Positions 1 through 9,443 of a stretch of 64,000 nt of DNA are shown in pieces; within the stretch, counting starts at the first letter, position 1, and each line of letters begins with the position of its first letter. Location of the stretch: assembly GCA_018240425.1 (NCBI GenBank), contig JAFEFU010000046.1:1-64000 (forward strand), written 5' to 3'. Made by a program: the position numbers and the translations under genes. The DNA is from Pseudomonadota bacterium. Its GTDB lineage: Bacteria > Pseudomonadota > Alphaproteobacteria > Rhodobacterales > Rhodobacteraceae. A model generated the notes under the pieces. The model ran no database searches and was not told where the DNA came from. It saw only the letters and a program-made list of their open reading frames with translations.

Positions 1-513
1 CTGTTCGGCGAGAATTATGTGCAAGAGGCCCAGGCCAAGTGGCCCGGCTGGCGTGCCCGCTATCCCGGCCTTCAGGTCCACATGATCGGCCCCCTGCAGA
101 CCAACAAGGCCAAGCTGGCGGTCGAGCTGTTCGAGGCGATCCACACGCTCGACCGCCCGTCGCTGGCCGAAAAGCTGGCGCGGCTGGCCGAGGCGCGCGG
201 CACCTGCCCCGACCTGTTCGTGCAGGTCAACACCGGCGAGGAGCCGCAGAAGGCCGGCGTCCTGCCCGCCGGTGCCGACGCCTTCGTCGCTGCCTGCCGG
301 TCGATGGGCCTGCCGGTCACAGGCCTGATGTGCATTCCGCCCGAAGGCCAGGACAGCACCCCGCATTTCCGCCTTCTGCGCGCCATCGCCGAACGCAACG
401 GCCTTTCGGGCCTGTCGATGGGCATGAGCGGCGATTTCGAAGCCGCCATCGCCGAGGGCGCCACCCATGTCCGCATCGGATCGGCGATCTTCGGGGCGCG
501 CAGCTACAGCTAG
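1..513 (+). CDS. YggS/PROSC-family PLP homeostasis protein, 5' end missing
   Basis: This is the C-terminal part (about 170 residues) of a YggS-type pyridoxal-phosphate-binding protein; the family is usually about 220-235 residues, so roughly 50 N-terminal residues, including the PLP lysine, lie before the window. Seen here are the FGENYVQEA motif at the very start, HMIGPLQTNK, VNTGEEPQKAG and the C-terminal phosphate-binding GMSGDFEAAI and RIGSAIFGAR segments. The family controls free PLP levels in the cytosol and has no known catalytic turnover. The TAG stop is at 511-513, 43 bp before tsaE on the same strand, so co-transcription is possible. Confidence 0.93.
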   Translation: MFGENYVQEAQAKWPGWRARYPGLQVHMIGPLQTNKAKLAVELFEAIHTLDRPSLAEKLARLAEARGTCPDLFVQVNTGEEPQKAGVLPAGADAFVAACRSMGLPVTGLMCIPPEGQDSTPHFRLLRAIAERNGLSGLSMGMSGDFEAAIAEGATHVRIGSAIFGARSYS

Positions 514-556
514 CTTTCGCCTTGCGGGCGGCGGACGGGCGGCTAAGACTGCGGCC

Positions 557-1048
557 ATGCTGGCGCAATCCCTGACATTGGCCCTTCCCGACGCCGAAGC
601 GACGGCCGCCCTGGCCGCGCGCCTTGCCCCCGAGATGCGGGCGGGCGACGTGATCCTGCTGGAAGGTCCGATCGGCGCCGGAAAGACCCATTTCGCCCGC
701 GCCCTGATCCAGCACCGGCTGGCCGCCGCCGGGCTGGCCGAGGATGTCCCCTCGCCCACCTATACGCTGGTCCAGACCTATGAGGCGGGCGGGGTCGAGA
801 TCTGGCACGCCGACCTTTACCGCCTGACCGATCCCGCCGAAGCCGAGGAGCTGGGCCTTGCCGACGCCTTCGCCGACGCGATCGTGCTGGTCGAATGGCC
901 CGACCGGCTGGGGCCGCTGCGGCCCGAGGGCGCGCTGTGCCTCAGCCTTGCGCCTGATCCGTCCGGCGAAGGGCGGACGGCGCGGCTGACGGGTGGCGGC
1001 GCCCGGTGGGCCGGACGGATCAAGTCGCTGGCGGTCCGGCATGGCTGA
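557..1048 (+). CDS. tsaE: tRNA threonylcarbamoyladenosine biosynthesis ATPase TsaE
   Basis: TsaE is the P-loop ATPase that works with TsaB and TsaD to put the threonylcarbamoyl group on A37 of ANN-decoding tRNAs. The 163-residue product has a Walker A at residues 37-44 (GPIGAGKT), then PSPTYTLV and the WHADLYRL region typical of the family. ATG 557 gives the normal family length; the open frame extends upstream only into non-homologous sequence overlapping the yggS end. The stop overlaps the amgK start, so the two are translationally coupled. TsaD is encoded 55 kb away in this window. Confidence 0.93.
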   Translation: MLAQSLTLALPDAEATAALAARLAPEMRAGDVILLEGPIGAGKTHFARALIQHRLAAAGLAEDVPSPTYTLVQTYEAGGVEIWHADLYRLTDPAEAEELGLADAFADAIVLVEWPDRLGPLRPEGALCLSLAPDPSGEGRTARLTGGGARWAGRIKSLAVRHG

Positions 1049-2063
1049 GGGACGCGACGCGGACATCGCCGCCTTCATCGCGGCGGCGGGCTGGTCGGGT
1101 GCCGCGATCCGGCCACTGGCCGGCGATGCCTCGGCCCGGCGTTACTTCCGCCTGGCGAGGGGGCCGGAAAGCGCCGTCCTGATGGACGCCGATCCGGCGC
1201 GGGGCGAGGCGGTCGGCCCCTTCCTTGCCGTCGGCGACTGGCTGGCGGCGCGGGGCTATTCCGCGCCCCGCGTGCTGGCCCGCGACCCGGCGCGCGGACT
1301 TCTCCTGCTCGAGGATCTGGGCGATGCGCTGTTCGCGCGGATCGTGGCCGGGGAGCCCCGGCGCGAGGCGGACCTTTACCGGGCGGCGACGGATTTTCTG
1401 GCCGACCTGCATCGCCATCGGCCACCGCCCTTCCTGAAGGCGGGCGACGGGCCGGCGCTGGCCGAACTGGTGGCGATCCTGCCCGACTGGTATCTGGCCG
1501 GAATGGACGCGCCGGTGACCGACGCGGCGCTGGCGCTGCCCGGGCTGATCGCCGACCTCCATGCCGGTCTGGTCGGCGCCCCGCCGGTGGCGGCGCTCCG
1601 CGACTTTCATGCCGAAAACCTGATCTGGCTGCCGGACCGGCAGGGCGTGGCACGGATCGGGCTTCTCGACTTTCAGGACGCCTTCGCCGCTGATCCCGCC
1701 TATGATCTGGTGTCGCTGTTGCAGGATGCGCGGCGCGAGGTCTCGGCCGGGATCCAAGCCGCCTGCCTGCGGGCCTATGTTGCGGCGCGCGGGCTGGACG
1801 AGCGCCGGTTCCTGCCCGCCTATGCGCTGATGGGCGCGCAGCGGGCGCTGCGCATCCTTGCCGTCTTCGCGCGGCTGTGCATGGCGGGGGCCAAGCCGCA
1901 GTATCTGGACCATGCGCCGCGCGTCTGGGCCAGCCTGCAACGCAACCTCGCCCACCCCGCGCTTGCCCGGCTGGCCCGGGCGGTCGCGGATGGCGTCCCC
2001 GCCCCCACCCCCGAGCGGCTGGAAAGGATCAAGGCGAAATGCGGCAGACACCAAGCGCGCTGA
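1041..2063 (+). CDS. amgK: N-acetylmuramate/N-acetylglucosamine anomeric kinase AmgK
   Basis: A 340-residue aminoglycoside-phosphotransferase-fold kinase. The family phosphorylates the anomeric hydroxyl of MurNAc/GlcNAc in the cell-wall recycling route that bypasses de novo UDP-MurNAc synthesis. Visible are an N-terminal AGDASARRYFRL nucleotide-binding segment (about residues 27-38), LLLLEDLGD, the catalytic loop RDFHAEN (187-193) and the metal-binding Asp in LLDFQDA (about 210). ATG 1041 overlaps the tsaE stop by 8 bp, and the 3' end overlaps murU by 25 bp. The direct MurU neighbour is what makes AmgK more likely than a generic phosphotransferase. Confidence 0.88.
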   Translation: MAEGRDADIAAFIAAAGWSGAAIRPLAGDASARRYFRLARGPESAVLMDADPARGEAVGPFLAVGDWLAARGYSAPRVLARDPARGLLLLEDLGDALFARIVAGEPRREADLYRAATDFLADLHRHRPPPFLKAGDGPALAELVAILPDWYLAGMDAPVTDAALALPGLIADLHAGLVGAPPVAALRDFHAENLIWLPDRQGVARIGLLDFQDAFAADPAYDLVSLLQDARREVSAGIQAACLRAYVAARGLDERRFLPAYALMGAQRALRILAVFARLCMAGAKPQYLDHAPRVWASLQRNLAHPALARLARAVADGVPAPTPERLERIKAKCGRHQAR

Positions 2064-2731
2064 TGCTGTTCGCCGCCGGGCTGGGCACGCGGATGGGCGC
2101 GCTGACCCGCGACCGGCCGAAGCCCCTGATCACGGTCGCGGGCAAGGCGCTGATCGACCATGCGCTGGCCCAGGCGTCGGCGGCCGGACGGGTGGTGGTC
2201 AACCTCCATTACCTGCCCGACCAGATCCGCGCCCATCTCGCCCGACGACCCGACATAGCGTTTTCCCCCGAAACAGAGACGATTCTTGAAACCGGCGGCG
2301 GGCTGCGGCAGGCGCTGCCCCTTCTCGGGCCTGGGCCGGTCTTCACCCTGAACAGCGACGCGGTCTGGACCGGGCCGGACGCGACGGCGCAACTGGTCGC
2401 GGCCTGGGAGCCGGCGCGGATGGATGCCCTTCTGCTTCTGGTCCCGCCCGAGCGGGCGGCGGGCCACATGGGCGCGGGCGATTTTCTCATGGACGGGGCC
2501 GGGCGGCTGACACGCGGCCCGGGGCTGGTCTATTCGGGCGCTCAGATCCTGAAAACCGGCGATCTGGCCGCGGTCCCGGACCGCGTCTTCTCGCTCAACC
2601 TCGTGTGGAACCGGATGATCGAGCGGCGCCGGCTGTTCGGCCTGGTCCACGGGGGCGGCTGGTGCGACGTGGGCCGGCCCGAGGCGATCCCGCTGGCCGA
2701 GGCGCTTCTGTCCGGGGCCGGCGATGTTTGA
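2039..2731 (+). CDS. murU: N-acetylmuramate-1-phosphate uridylyltransferase MurU
   Basis: A 230-residue sugar-phosphate nucleotidyltransferase. MurU makes UDP-MurNAc from MurNAc-1-P and UTP, directly after AmgK. The signature G-x-G-T-R-M is at about residues 14-19 and PKP at 27-29, followed by ETGGGLRQALPLLG and a short C-terminal domain ending in WCDVGRPE. The length is that of MurU rather than of longer glucose/mannose-1-P transferases. ATG 2039 lies inside the amgK end and the stop lies 5 bp inside addB, so tsaE-amgK-murU-addB-addA forms one overlapping cluster. Confidence 0.88.
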   Translation: MRQTPSALMLFAAGLGTRMGALTRDRPKPLITVAGKALIDHALAQASAAGRVVVNLHYLPDQIRAHLARRPDIAFSPETETILETGGGLRQALPLLGPGPVFTLNSDAVWTGPDATAQLVAAWEPARMDALLLLVPPERAAGHMGAGDFLMDGAGRLTRGPGLVYSGAQILKTGDLAAVPDRVFSLNLVWNRMIERRRLFGLVHGGGWCDVGRPEAIPLAEALLSGAGDV

Positions 2732-5666
2732 TCCGGCCTCCGGTCCCCGTGTCTTCGGCCTGCCGCCCGGCGTCGATTTCGCCGCCGAACTGGCGGCCGG
2801 AGTGCTGGACCGCCTGTCCGGGCAGCCGCCCGAGGCGCTGGCGCGGCTGACGGTCTACCTCAACACCGACCGGATGCGGGGCCGGGTGCGGGCGGCGTTC
2901 CAGGCCCGGGGGCCGGGGTTTCTGCCCCGCCTCCGGCTTCTCTCCGACATCGGCGTCGACCCCGGCCTGGACGCGCCCCCCGCAGTCCCCGCGATCCGCC
3001 GGCGACTGGAGCTGTCCCTGCCGGTCGCGCGGCTCTTGGCCGCCGATCCGCAGTTCGCGCCCGGCACCGCAATCTATGATCTGGCCGACCGGCTGGCCAG
3101 CCTGGCCGACGAGATGCAGGACGAAGGCGTCACGCCGGCGGCGTTCGAACAGCCGGGGCTGGCCGATGATCACGCCGCACACTGGGAGCGCAGCCTGGCC
3201 TTCCTGCGGATCATCGCCCCCTGGTTCGACAGCGATGCCCTGCCCGACGCAGCCACCCGCCAGCGCCGCGCCGCCGAGGCACTGGTGGCCGGCTGGCGCG
3301 CCCACCCGCCCGCCGATCCGGTCCTGATCGCGGGATCGACCGGCTCGCGCGGGACGACGCAACTCTTGATGCAGGCGGTCGCGGCCCTGCCCCAGGGCGG
3401 GCTGGTGCTGCCGGGGTTCGACTTCGACCTGCCGGAAAAGGGCTGGAACAGTCTCTTTTCCGAGGGGGTTCCCAACGAGGATCACCCGCAGTTCCGCCAT
3501 GCACGGCTGATGGTTCTTGTGGGGATCGCCCCTGCGGCGATCGGGCGCTGGACCGGGTCGCAGCCGGCCAGCCCGGCGCGCAACCGGCTGATCTCGCTGG
3601 CGCTGCGGCCGGCGCCGGTGACGGATCAATGGCTGAGCGAGGGGGCGGCCTTCGGCCCCTGCGGACCCGCCGCCGAGGGGCTCGCCCTGATCGAGGCCCC
3701 CAACCCGCGCGCCGAGGCGCTGGCCATCGCGCTGGCCCTGCGCAAGGCCGCCGGGGACGGGCAACGCGCCGCACTCATCACCCCCGACCAAACCCTGGTG
3801 AGGAGGGTCACGGCGGCGCTCGACCGCTGGGCGCTGATCCCCGACAACAGCGGCGGCGAGCCCCTGCACCTCAGCCCGCCGGGCCGTTTCCTGCGCCAGA
3901 TCGCCGGGCTTTTCGGGCGTCCGCTGACGGTCGAGGGACTCCTTGCCCTGCTCAAGCATCCGGTGACCTCCTCCGGTGGCGGCGCGCGCGGCGACCATCT
4001 CCGCCATACCCGAAATCTTGAGCTGCACCTGCGCCGGCACGGGCCGCCTTTCCCGACCGCAGAATCACTCAGGGAATGGGGTCTCGTCGCCGGCGACCCG
4101 CAGAGAGAGGTCTGGTGCCGGTGGCTGGCCGAAGGGGTGGCGGCCTTGCCCGACGGGCGGGAGCGGCCGGTCGCGGACTGGCTTGCGGTGCTGATGGACG
4201 TGGCGGAACGTCTGGCGGCCGGCCCCGGCGGAACCGTGGCGGACAGCGCCCTCTGGCAGGCCGAGGCGGGCGAGAAGGCGGCGGCGGTCATGGCCCTCCT
4301 GCGCGCCGAGGCCCCGTTCGGCGGCACATTGACCGCGCAGGGGTTCTCCACCCTTCTCTCGCGGCTTCTGGCGGCCGAGCGGGTCCGCGCCACGCACGGG
4401 GCGCATCCGCTGGTCACCATCCAGGGCTCGCGCGAGGCGCGCGAGGTTCAGGCCGACCTGGTGATCCTCGGCGGCCTGAACGAGGGGGTCTGGCCGCAGG
4501 CCGCCGCCCCGGACCCCTGGCTGTCACGGCAGATGCGGCTGAAGGCGGGCCTTCTGCTGCCCGAGCGGCAGATCGGGCTGGCCGCGCATGACTTCCAGAT
4601 GGCGAGCGCGGCCCCCGGCGTGATCCTGTCGCGCGCCGTCCGCGACGACGAGGCCGAAACGGTGCCGTCGCGCTGGCTGGACCGGATGACCAACCTGATC
4701 GGCGGGCTGTCGGGCGGACCGGCGACGCTGGCGGACATGCGCGGCCGGGGCTCGGTCTGGCTGGAGCTTGCCCGCAGGCTCGAGGCCGCGCCGGCAACGC
4801 CGCCCGCCGCGCGCCCAGCGCCGCGCCCGCCGGTGGCCGCGCGGCCGCGCGAACTGCCGGTCACCGCCATCCGCACCCTGATCCGCGATCCCTATGCCGT
4901 CTACGCCCGCTATGTCCTGCGGCTGCGGCCGCTGGACCCGCTCTGGCCCGAACCCGATGCGCGCCTGCGCGGCCAGGTCCTGCACCGGATCGTCGAAGGC
5001 TTTGTCCGCGATCGCCCGGCACAGGGCGAAAGCCCCGCCGAGGCCCGCCGCCGCCTTCTGGACGGGGCCGGGCGCATCCTGGCCGAAGATGTGGCCTGGC
5101 CCTCGGCGCAGCGCCTGTGGCTGGCCCGGATCGCCCGGATCGCGGACAGGTTCATCCTGGCTGAAACCGCTCGCGGCGCGGCGGGACGGCCGGCGGTTCT
5201 GGAAAAGCCGGGCGGCATCGACCTGCCGGGGCTGGGCTTCCGCATCACCGCCCGGCCCGACCGGATCGACCAGCTGCCCGACGGCAGCCTTCACATCTAT
5301 GACTACAAGACCGGAACCCCGCCCTCCAAGGCGCAGCAGCAGCACTTCGACAAGCAGCTTCTGATCGAGGCGGCGATGGCCGAGCGCGGCGCCTTTGCCG
5401 ATGTCGGCGCCCATCCGGTCGCTGCGGTCACCTACATCCACCTGGGCGGCAGCGCCCAGGACCGGCCCACAACCCGCGACGAGGCCGACTTCGACCGGGT
5501 CTGGGCCGAATTGCAAAGACTGGTCGGGCAGTATCTTCAGCCCGCCCGGGGCTTTGCCTCGCGCCGCGCCATGTTCACATCCGCGGACGCGGGCGACTAT
5601 GACCACCTCGCCCGGTTCGGCGAGTGGCAGGCCAGCGACGATCCGCTGCCCGAGGATGTCGGCTGA
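2724..5666 (+). CDS. addB: Double-strand break repair protein AddB (alphaproteobacterial type)
   Basis: The 980-residue subunit of the AddAB helicase-nuclease that resects double-strand ends for RecA. It has a degenerate Walker-A-like segment (IAGSTGSRGTT, about residue 205), the helicase-like GSREAREVQADLVILGGLNEGVWPQ core in pieces, and a C-terminal PD-(D/E)XK nuclease with ARPDRID and YDYKTGTP near residues 845-865. I see only two cysteines, so the four-Cys iron-sulphur cluster of the Bacillus AddB is absent, as expected for the alphaproteobacterial form. ATG 2724 overlaps murU and the TGA shares a base with the addA start. Confidence 0.95.
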   Translation: MFDPASGPRVFGLPPGVDFAAELAAGVLDRLSGQPPEALARLTVYLNTDRMRGRVRAAFQARGPGFLPRLRLLSDIGVDPGLDAPPAVPAIRRRLELSLPVARLLAADPQFAPGTAIYDLADRLASLADEMQDEGVTPAAFEQPGLADDHAAHWERSLAFLRIIAPWFDSDALPDAATRQRRAAEALVAGWRAHPPADPVLIAGSTGSRGTTQLLMQAVAALPQGGLVLPGFDFDLPEKGWNSLFSEGVPNEDHPQFRHARLMVLVGIAPAAIGRWTGSQPASPARNRLISLALRPAPVTDQWLSEGAAFGPCGPAAEGLALIEAPNPRAEALAIALALRKAAGDGQRAALITPDQTLVRRVTAALDRWALIPDNSGGEPLHLSPPGRFLRQIAGLFGRPLTVEGLLALLKHPVTSSGGGARGDHLRHTRNLELHLRRHGPPFPTAESLREWGLVAGDPQREVWCRWLAEGVAALPDGRERPVADWLAVLMDVAERLAAGPGGTVADSALWQAEAGEKAAAVMALLRAEAPFGGTLTAQGFSTLLSRLLAAERVRATHGAHPLVTIQGSREAREVQADLVILGGLNEGVWPQAAAPDPWLSRQMRLKAGLLLPERQIGLAAHDFQMASAAPGVILSRAVRDDEAETVPSRWLDRMTNLIGGLSGGPATLADMRGRGSVWLELARRLEAAPATPPAARPAPRPPVAARPRELPVTAIRTLIRDPYAVYARYVLRLRPLDPLWPEPDARLRGQVLHRIVEGFVRDRPAQGESPAEARRRLLDGAGRILAEDVAWPSAQRLWLARIARIADRFILAETARGAAGRPAVLEKPGGIDLPGLGFRITARPDRIDQLPDGSLHIYDYKTGTPPSKAQQQHFDKQLLIEAAMAERGAFADVGAHPVAAVTYIHLGGSAQDRPTTRDEADFDRVWAELQRLVGQYLQPARGFASRRAMFTSADAGDYDHLARFGEWQASDDPLPEDVG

Positions 5667-8600
5667 TGGTCAACGAGGCAACCGAGGCCCAGATCCGCGC
5701 CGCCGATCCGGCCCAGTCGGTGTGGCTGGCGGCCAACGCCGGCTCGGGCAAGACCCGGGTGCTGACCGACCGGGTGGCGCGCCTCCTGCTGGCGGGGACC
5801 GAGCCGCAGCGGATCCTGTGCCTGACCTACACCAGGGCGGCGGCCAGCGAGATGCAGAACCGCCTGTTCGCGCGGCTGGGCAAATGGGCAATGCAGGACG
5901 AGGCCGGGCTGCGCGCCGAACTGGCCGAACTGGGGGTGGAGGGCAGCATCGGCGCCGAGGTTCTGGCCCGTGCGCGGCGCCTGTTTGCCCGCGCCATCGA
6001 GACGCCCGGCGGTCTGAAGATCCAGACCATCCATTCCTTCTGCGCCGCGCTCCTGCGCCGCTTTCCGCTCGAGGCCGGAGTCTCGCCGGACTTTGCCGAG
6101 ATGGACGACCGCGCCGCGCGGCTTCTGCGCCAGGAGGTGGTGGAGGAGATGGCGGCGGGTGCGGACGTCGCCGCGGTCGATGCGCTGGCCGGTCTGGCGC
6201 CGACCGATGACCTGCAGGATGTCCTGGGCGAAATCTGCCGGAACAGTGACGCTTTTCCCGGCACGCTGTCCAGGGCCGAGGTGTGCGCCCTCCTGGGCCT
6301 TGGCGCGGACTTCGATGGCGCGGCCCTTCTGCGCGAGGTCTTTCCGGGCGGCGAGGGCGACCTGGTCGCGGCATTGGTGCCGATCCTTGCCGCCGGCAAG
6401 CCCACCGATGCGAAACTTGCCGCGAAGCTCGGCCAGCTTGATCTCGATGCGCCGGACGAGGCCGCGCTGACGGCACTCGAAAACCTGTTCCTGACCGGCG
6501 AGGGGGCGAGGGTCCCGTTCGGCGCCAAGATCGGCGCCCTGCCGACGAAGGAGGTGCGCGAAGGCCCGGCCGCGCCGCTGATGCCGAGGCTCGAGGCGCT
6601 GATGCGGCGGGTCGAGGCCGGGCGCGGACGGCGGCTGGCGCTGGCGGCGGCGGAACGGACGCTGGCGGTGCACCGGTTCGCCGGCGCCTTCCTGCCGCGC
6701 TACCGGGCGCGCAAGGCGGCGGCGGGCTTTCTCGACTTCGACGACCTGATCGGGCGGGCGGCCGCACTTCTGTCCGACCGTTCGGTCGCGGCCTGGGTTC
6801 TCTATCGGCTGGACGGCGGCATCAACCACATCCTCGTGGACGAGGCCCAGGACACCAGCCCCGGCCAATGGCGGGTGATCGCCGCCCTGTCCGAAGAGTT
6901 CACCGCCGGGGCGGGCCCGCGTGACATGGCGCGGCGGGTCTTTGTGGTGGGCGACGTGAAGCAGTCGATCTACTCGTTCCAGGGGGCCGACCTCGACACG
7001 TTCCGGCAGATGGCCGAAACCTTTCGCGACCGGCACGAGGCGGCAGACTCGCCCTTTCGCACGATGGAGCTTCTCCATTCCTTCCGCTCGTCCGAGGCGA
7101 TCCTGCGGACGGTGGACATGACCTTCGGACCCGGCCAGCAGCGCGGCATCGGCGGCCCGTCGCAACACCGCGCCTTCCGGGCCGACCGGCCGGGGCGGGT
7201 CGATCTCTGGCCCCCGGTGCCCGAGGCCGAGCGGCCCGAGCCCGCGGCGTGGGACGATCCGGTGGACATCCTGCCGCCCGCCCACCACTCGGTGATCCTT
7301 GCCGAACGGATCGCCGCCGAGATCGCGCGCATGATCGGTGACGGCGTGCAGATCCCCGCCAGGGACGGCGAAGTGCGGCCGGTGCACGAGGGCGACTTCC
7401 TCATCCTTGTGCGGCGGCGGTCGGCGCTGTTCCACGAGATCATCCGCGCCTGCAAGGTGCGGGGCCTGGCGATCGCCGGCGCCGACCGGATGGTGCTGGG
7501 GGCCGAGCTTGCGGTCAGGGACCTGACGGCGCTTCTGTCCTTCCTGGCGACGCCCGAGGATGACCTGTCTCTGGCCGCCGTGCTGCGCTCGCCCCTGTTC
7601 GGCTGGAGCGAGGGCGCTCTCTTTGCCCTGGCGCACGGGCGGGGCGACCGGCAGTTCCTCTGGCAGGCCCTGCGCGAACGGAACGAGGAACACGCCGGAA
7701 CCCTGGCGGTTCTGCGCGATCTGCGCGACCGCGCCGACTTCCTGCGGCCCCATGAGCTGATCGAGCGGATGCTGACCCGCCATGACGGCCGGCGGCGGCT
7801 TCTGGCGCGGCTGGGGCCGGAGGCCGAGGATGGCCTCGATGCGTTCCTGGCGACCGCGCTGGCCTACGAGCAGAACGGCGTGCCCAGCCTGACCGGCTTC
7901 CTCGTCTGGCTGGCGGCGGATGAGACCGAGGTGAAAAGAAGGCTCGATTCCAGCACGAAAGCCATCCGGGTGATGACCGTGCACGGGGCCAAGGGCCTTG
8001 AGGCGCCGATCGTGATCCTGCCGGATACCGCGCGGCGCACGCGCCGCGAGCGCGGCAGCTTCGTGCGGGCCGAGGGCAGGCCAGCCCTGTGGAAGCTGAG
8101 GTCGTCCGAGAACCCGCCCGCCATCGCCGGCGAGGTCGAGCGCCAGCGCCAGCGCGCCGATGACGAGGACAAGCGGCTCTTGTATGTGGCGATGACCCGG
8201 GCCGAGGTCTGGCTGATCGTGGCCGCGGCGGGCGATGTCGGAGAGGCGGGCGATAGCTGGTATCAGCTGATCGCCGAAGGGGCGCGGCAGGCCGGCCTTG
8301 CGGATGGGCGGCTGGAACATGGGCGCTGGCCCGGCAACGCGCCGGTGTCCGGCGGGGAAAGTGCCGACGCGCCGCCGCCGCTGCCCGCATGGGCGGCCCT
8401 GCCCGCCCCGCCCGCCGCCCTGCCCGCAGCGCCGCTCTCGCCCTCGGGGCTGGGCGGCGCCAAGGTTCTGCCGGGTGACAGCGACGATGCCCGCGGGCGG
8501 GCCTGGGGGACGGCGCTGCATCTGTTGCTCGAGTCGCTTGCGCCAGTGCCGGCGGCGCCGCGCGCCGCGCTGGCGTCCAGGCTTCTGCAATCTGCCCAGG

Positions 8601-9010
8601 GTCGTCTGGAGGAGGCCGACCGCGCCGCCGCAACGTCCGAGGCGCTGGCGCTCTTGGCGCGCGAGGATCTGTCGTGGATCTTTGCCCCCGGAACCCTGGC
8701 CGAGGTCGAACTGTCCGCCCAAGTGCCCGAATTGGGCGGAAAGCTGTTGGCCGGGGTCATCGACCGGGTGGTGGTGGCCGCCGACCGGGTGGTGGCCATC
8801 GACTACAAGTCGAACGCGCTGGCTCCGTCCCGGCCCGAGGATGTACCCGACGGTATCCTGCGCCAGCTTGGCGCCTATGCCGCCATGTTGCGGGCGATCT
8901 ATCCGGGGCGGACGGTCGAGGTCGCGATCCTCTGGACCCGCGACGGGGTGCTGATGCCGGTTCCCATCAAGATGGTGAGGGAGGCGCTTCTTTCCTCTAC
9001 CGTCCCTTGA
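5666..9010 (+). CDS. addA: Double-strand break repair helicase-nuclease AddA
   Basis: A 1114-residue UvrD-like SF1 helicase with a C-terminal nuclease, the motor partner of AddB. Walker A is ANAGSGKT at residues 23-30; Walker B is in [11 protein letters not shown]; later helicase motifs include [29 protein letters not shown] and [10 protein letters not shown]. The nuclease motif DYKSN begins at about residue 1046. ATG 5666 shares one base with the addB stop (TGATG), implying reinitiation and equal subunit supply. The in-frame extension upstream lies wholly within addB and has no homology. Confidence 0.96.
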   Translation: MVNEATEAQIRAADPAQSVWLAANAGSGKTRVLTDRVARLLLAGTEPQRILCLTYTRAAASEMQNRLFARLGKWAMQDEAGLRAELAELGVEGSIGAEVLARARRLFARAIETPGGLKIQTIHSFCAALLRRFPLEAGVSPDFAEMDDRAARLLRQEVVEEMAAGADVAAVDALAGLAPTDDLQDVLGEICRNSDAFPGTLSRAEVCALLGLGADFDGAALLREVFPGGEGDLVAALVPILAAGKPTDAKLAAKLGQLDLDAPDEAALTALENLFLTGEGARVPFGAKIGALPTKEVREGPAAPLMPRLEALMRRVEAGRGRRLALAAAERTLAVHRFAGAFLPRYRARKAAAGFLDFDDLIGRAAALLSDRSVAAWVLYRLDGGINHILVDEAQDTSPGQWRVIAALSEEFTAGAGPRDMARRVFVVGDVKQSIYSFQGADLDTFRQMAETFRDRHEAADSPFRTMELLHSFRSSEAILRTVDMTFGPGQQRGIGGPSQHRAFRADRPGRVDLWPPVPEAERPEPAAWDDPVDILPPAHHSVILAERIAAEIARMIGDGVQIPARDGEVRPVHEGDFLILVRRRSALFHEIIRACKVRGLAIAGADRMVLGAELAVRDLTALLSFLATPEDDLSLAAVLRSPLFGWSEGALFALAHGRGDRQFLWQALRERNEEHAGTLAVLRDLRDRADFLRPHELIERMLTRHDGRRRLLARLGPEAEDGLDAFLATALAYEQNGVPSLTGFLVWLAADETEVKRRLDSSTKAIRVMTVHGAKGLEAPIVILPDTARRTRRERGSFVRAEGRPALWKLRSSENPPAIAGEVERQRQRADDEDKRLLYVAMTRAEVWLIVAAAGDVGEAGDSWYQLIAEGARQAGLADGRLEHGRWPGNAPVSGGESADAPPPLPAWAALPAPPAALPAAPLSPSGLGGAKVLPGDSDDARGRAWGTALHLLLESLAPVPAAPRAALASRLLQSAQGRLEEADRAAATSEALALLAREDLSWIFAPGTLAEVELSAQVPELGGKLLAGVIDRVVVAADRVVAIDYKSNALAPSRPEDVPDGILRQLGAYAAMLRAIYPGRTVEVAILWTRDGVLMPVPIKMVREALLSSTVP

Positions 9011-9071
9011 CGGCGGTGGGGCGCGGACCTACCTTTGCCTGCAATCCCTCTTTCCCTTTCCGGAGCAGATC

Positions 9072-9392
9072 ATGGCCACGCTCGCCGTTACCGATGCCAC
9101 TTTCGACGCCGAAGTCCGCAAATCGCCGGTCCCGGTCGTCGTCGATTTCTGGGCCGAATGGTGCGGCCCCTGCAAGCAGATCGGCCCCTCGCTGGAAGAA
9201 CTGGCCGGCCATTACGCAGGCAAGGTCAAGATCGTGAAGGTCAATGTGGACGAGAACCCCGACCTTCCCGCCCAGTTCGGCGTGCGCGGCATTCCCGCGC
9301 TGTTCCTGTTCAAGAATGGCCAGGTCGTGTCGAACAAGGTCGGCGCCGCGCCCAAGGCGGCCCTGCAGAACTGGATCGACACCTCGATCTGA
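9072..9392 (+). CDS. trxA: Thioredoxin TrxA
   Basis: A 106-residue cytosolic disulphide reductase of the classical thioredoxin type. The active site WCGPCK is at residues 30-35, preceded by VVVDFWAEW and followed by the conserved cis-proline segment GIPALFLF and a typical C-terminal helix. The gene begins 61 bp after addA with GGAG just upstream, and ends before a strong stem-loop, so it may be transcribed both with addA and from its own promoter in the gap. Confidence 0.97.
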   Translation: MATLAVTDATFDAEVRKSPVPVVVDFWAEWCGPCKQIGPSLEELAGHYAGKVKIVKVNVDENPDLPAQFGVRGIPALFLFKNGQVVSNKVGAAPKAALQNWIDTSI

Positions 9393-9419
9393 CCGGCGCA
9401 CCGCGCCTGACGTTGAACG

Positions 9420-9443
9420 GGGGCGGCTTCGGGCCGCCCCTTT
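9420..9443 (+). terminator. Intrinsic terminator after trxA
   Basis: A perfect 8 bp G+C stem (9420-9427 with 9433-9440) around a 5-base loop is followed by TTTCATTT. It sits between trxA and the convergent di-haem peroxidase gene, whose stop codon begins at 9445, so it may serve trxA and partly the opposing gene. Confidence 0.75.

Noticed and set aside
5597..8722. 1041-codon minus-strand open frame opposite addA
   Set aside because: Arg/Gly/Gln-rich with no recognisable domain; it is the antisense shadow of a G+C-rich gene whose helicase and nuclease motifs are unmistakable.
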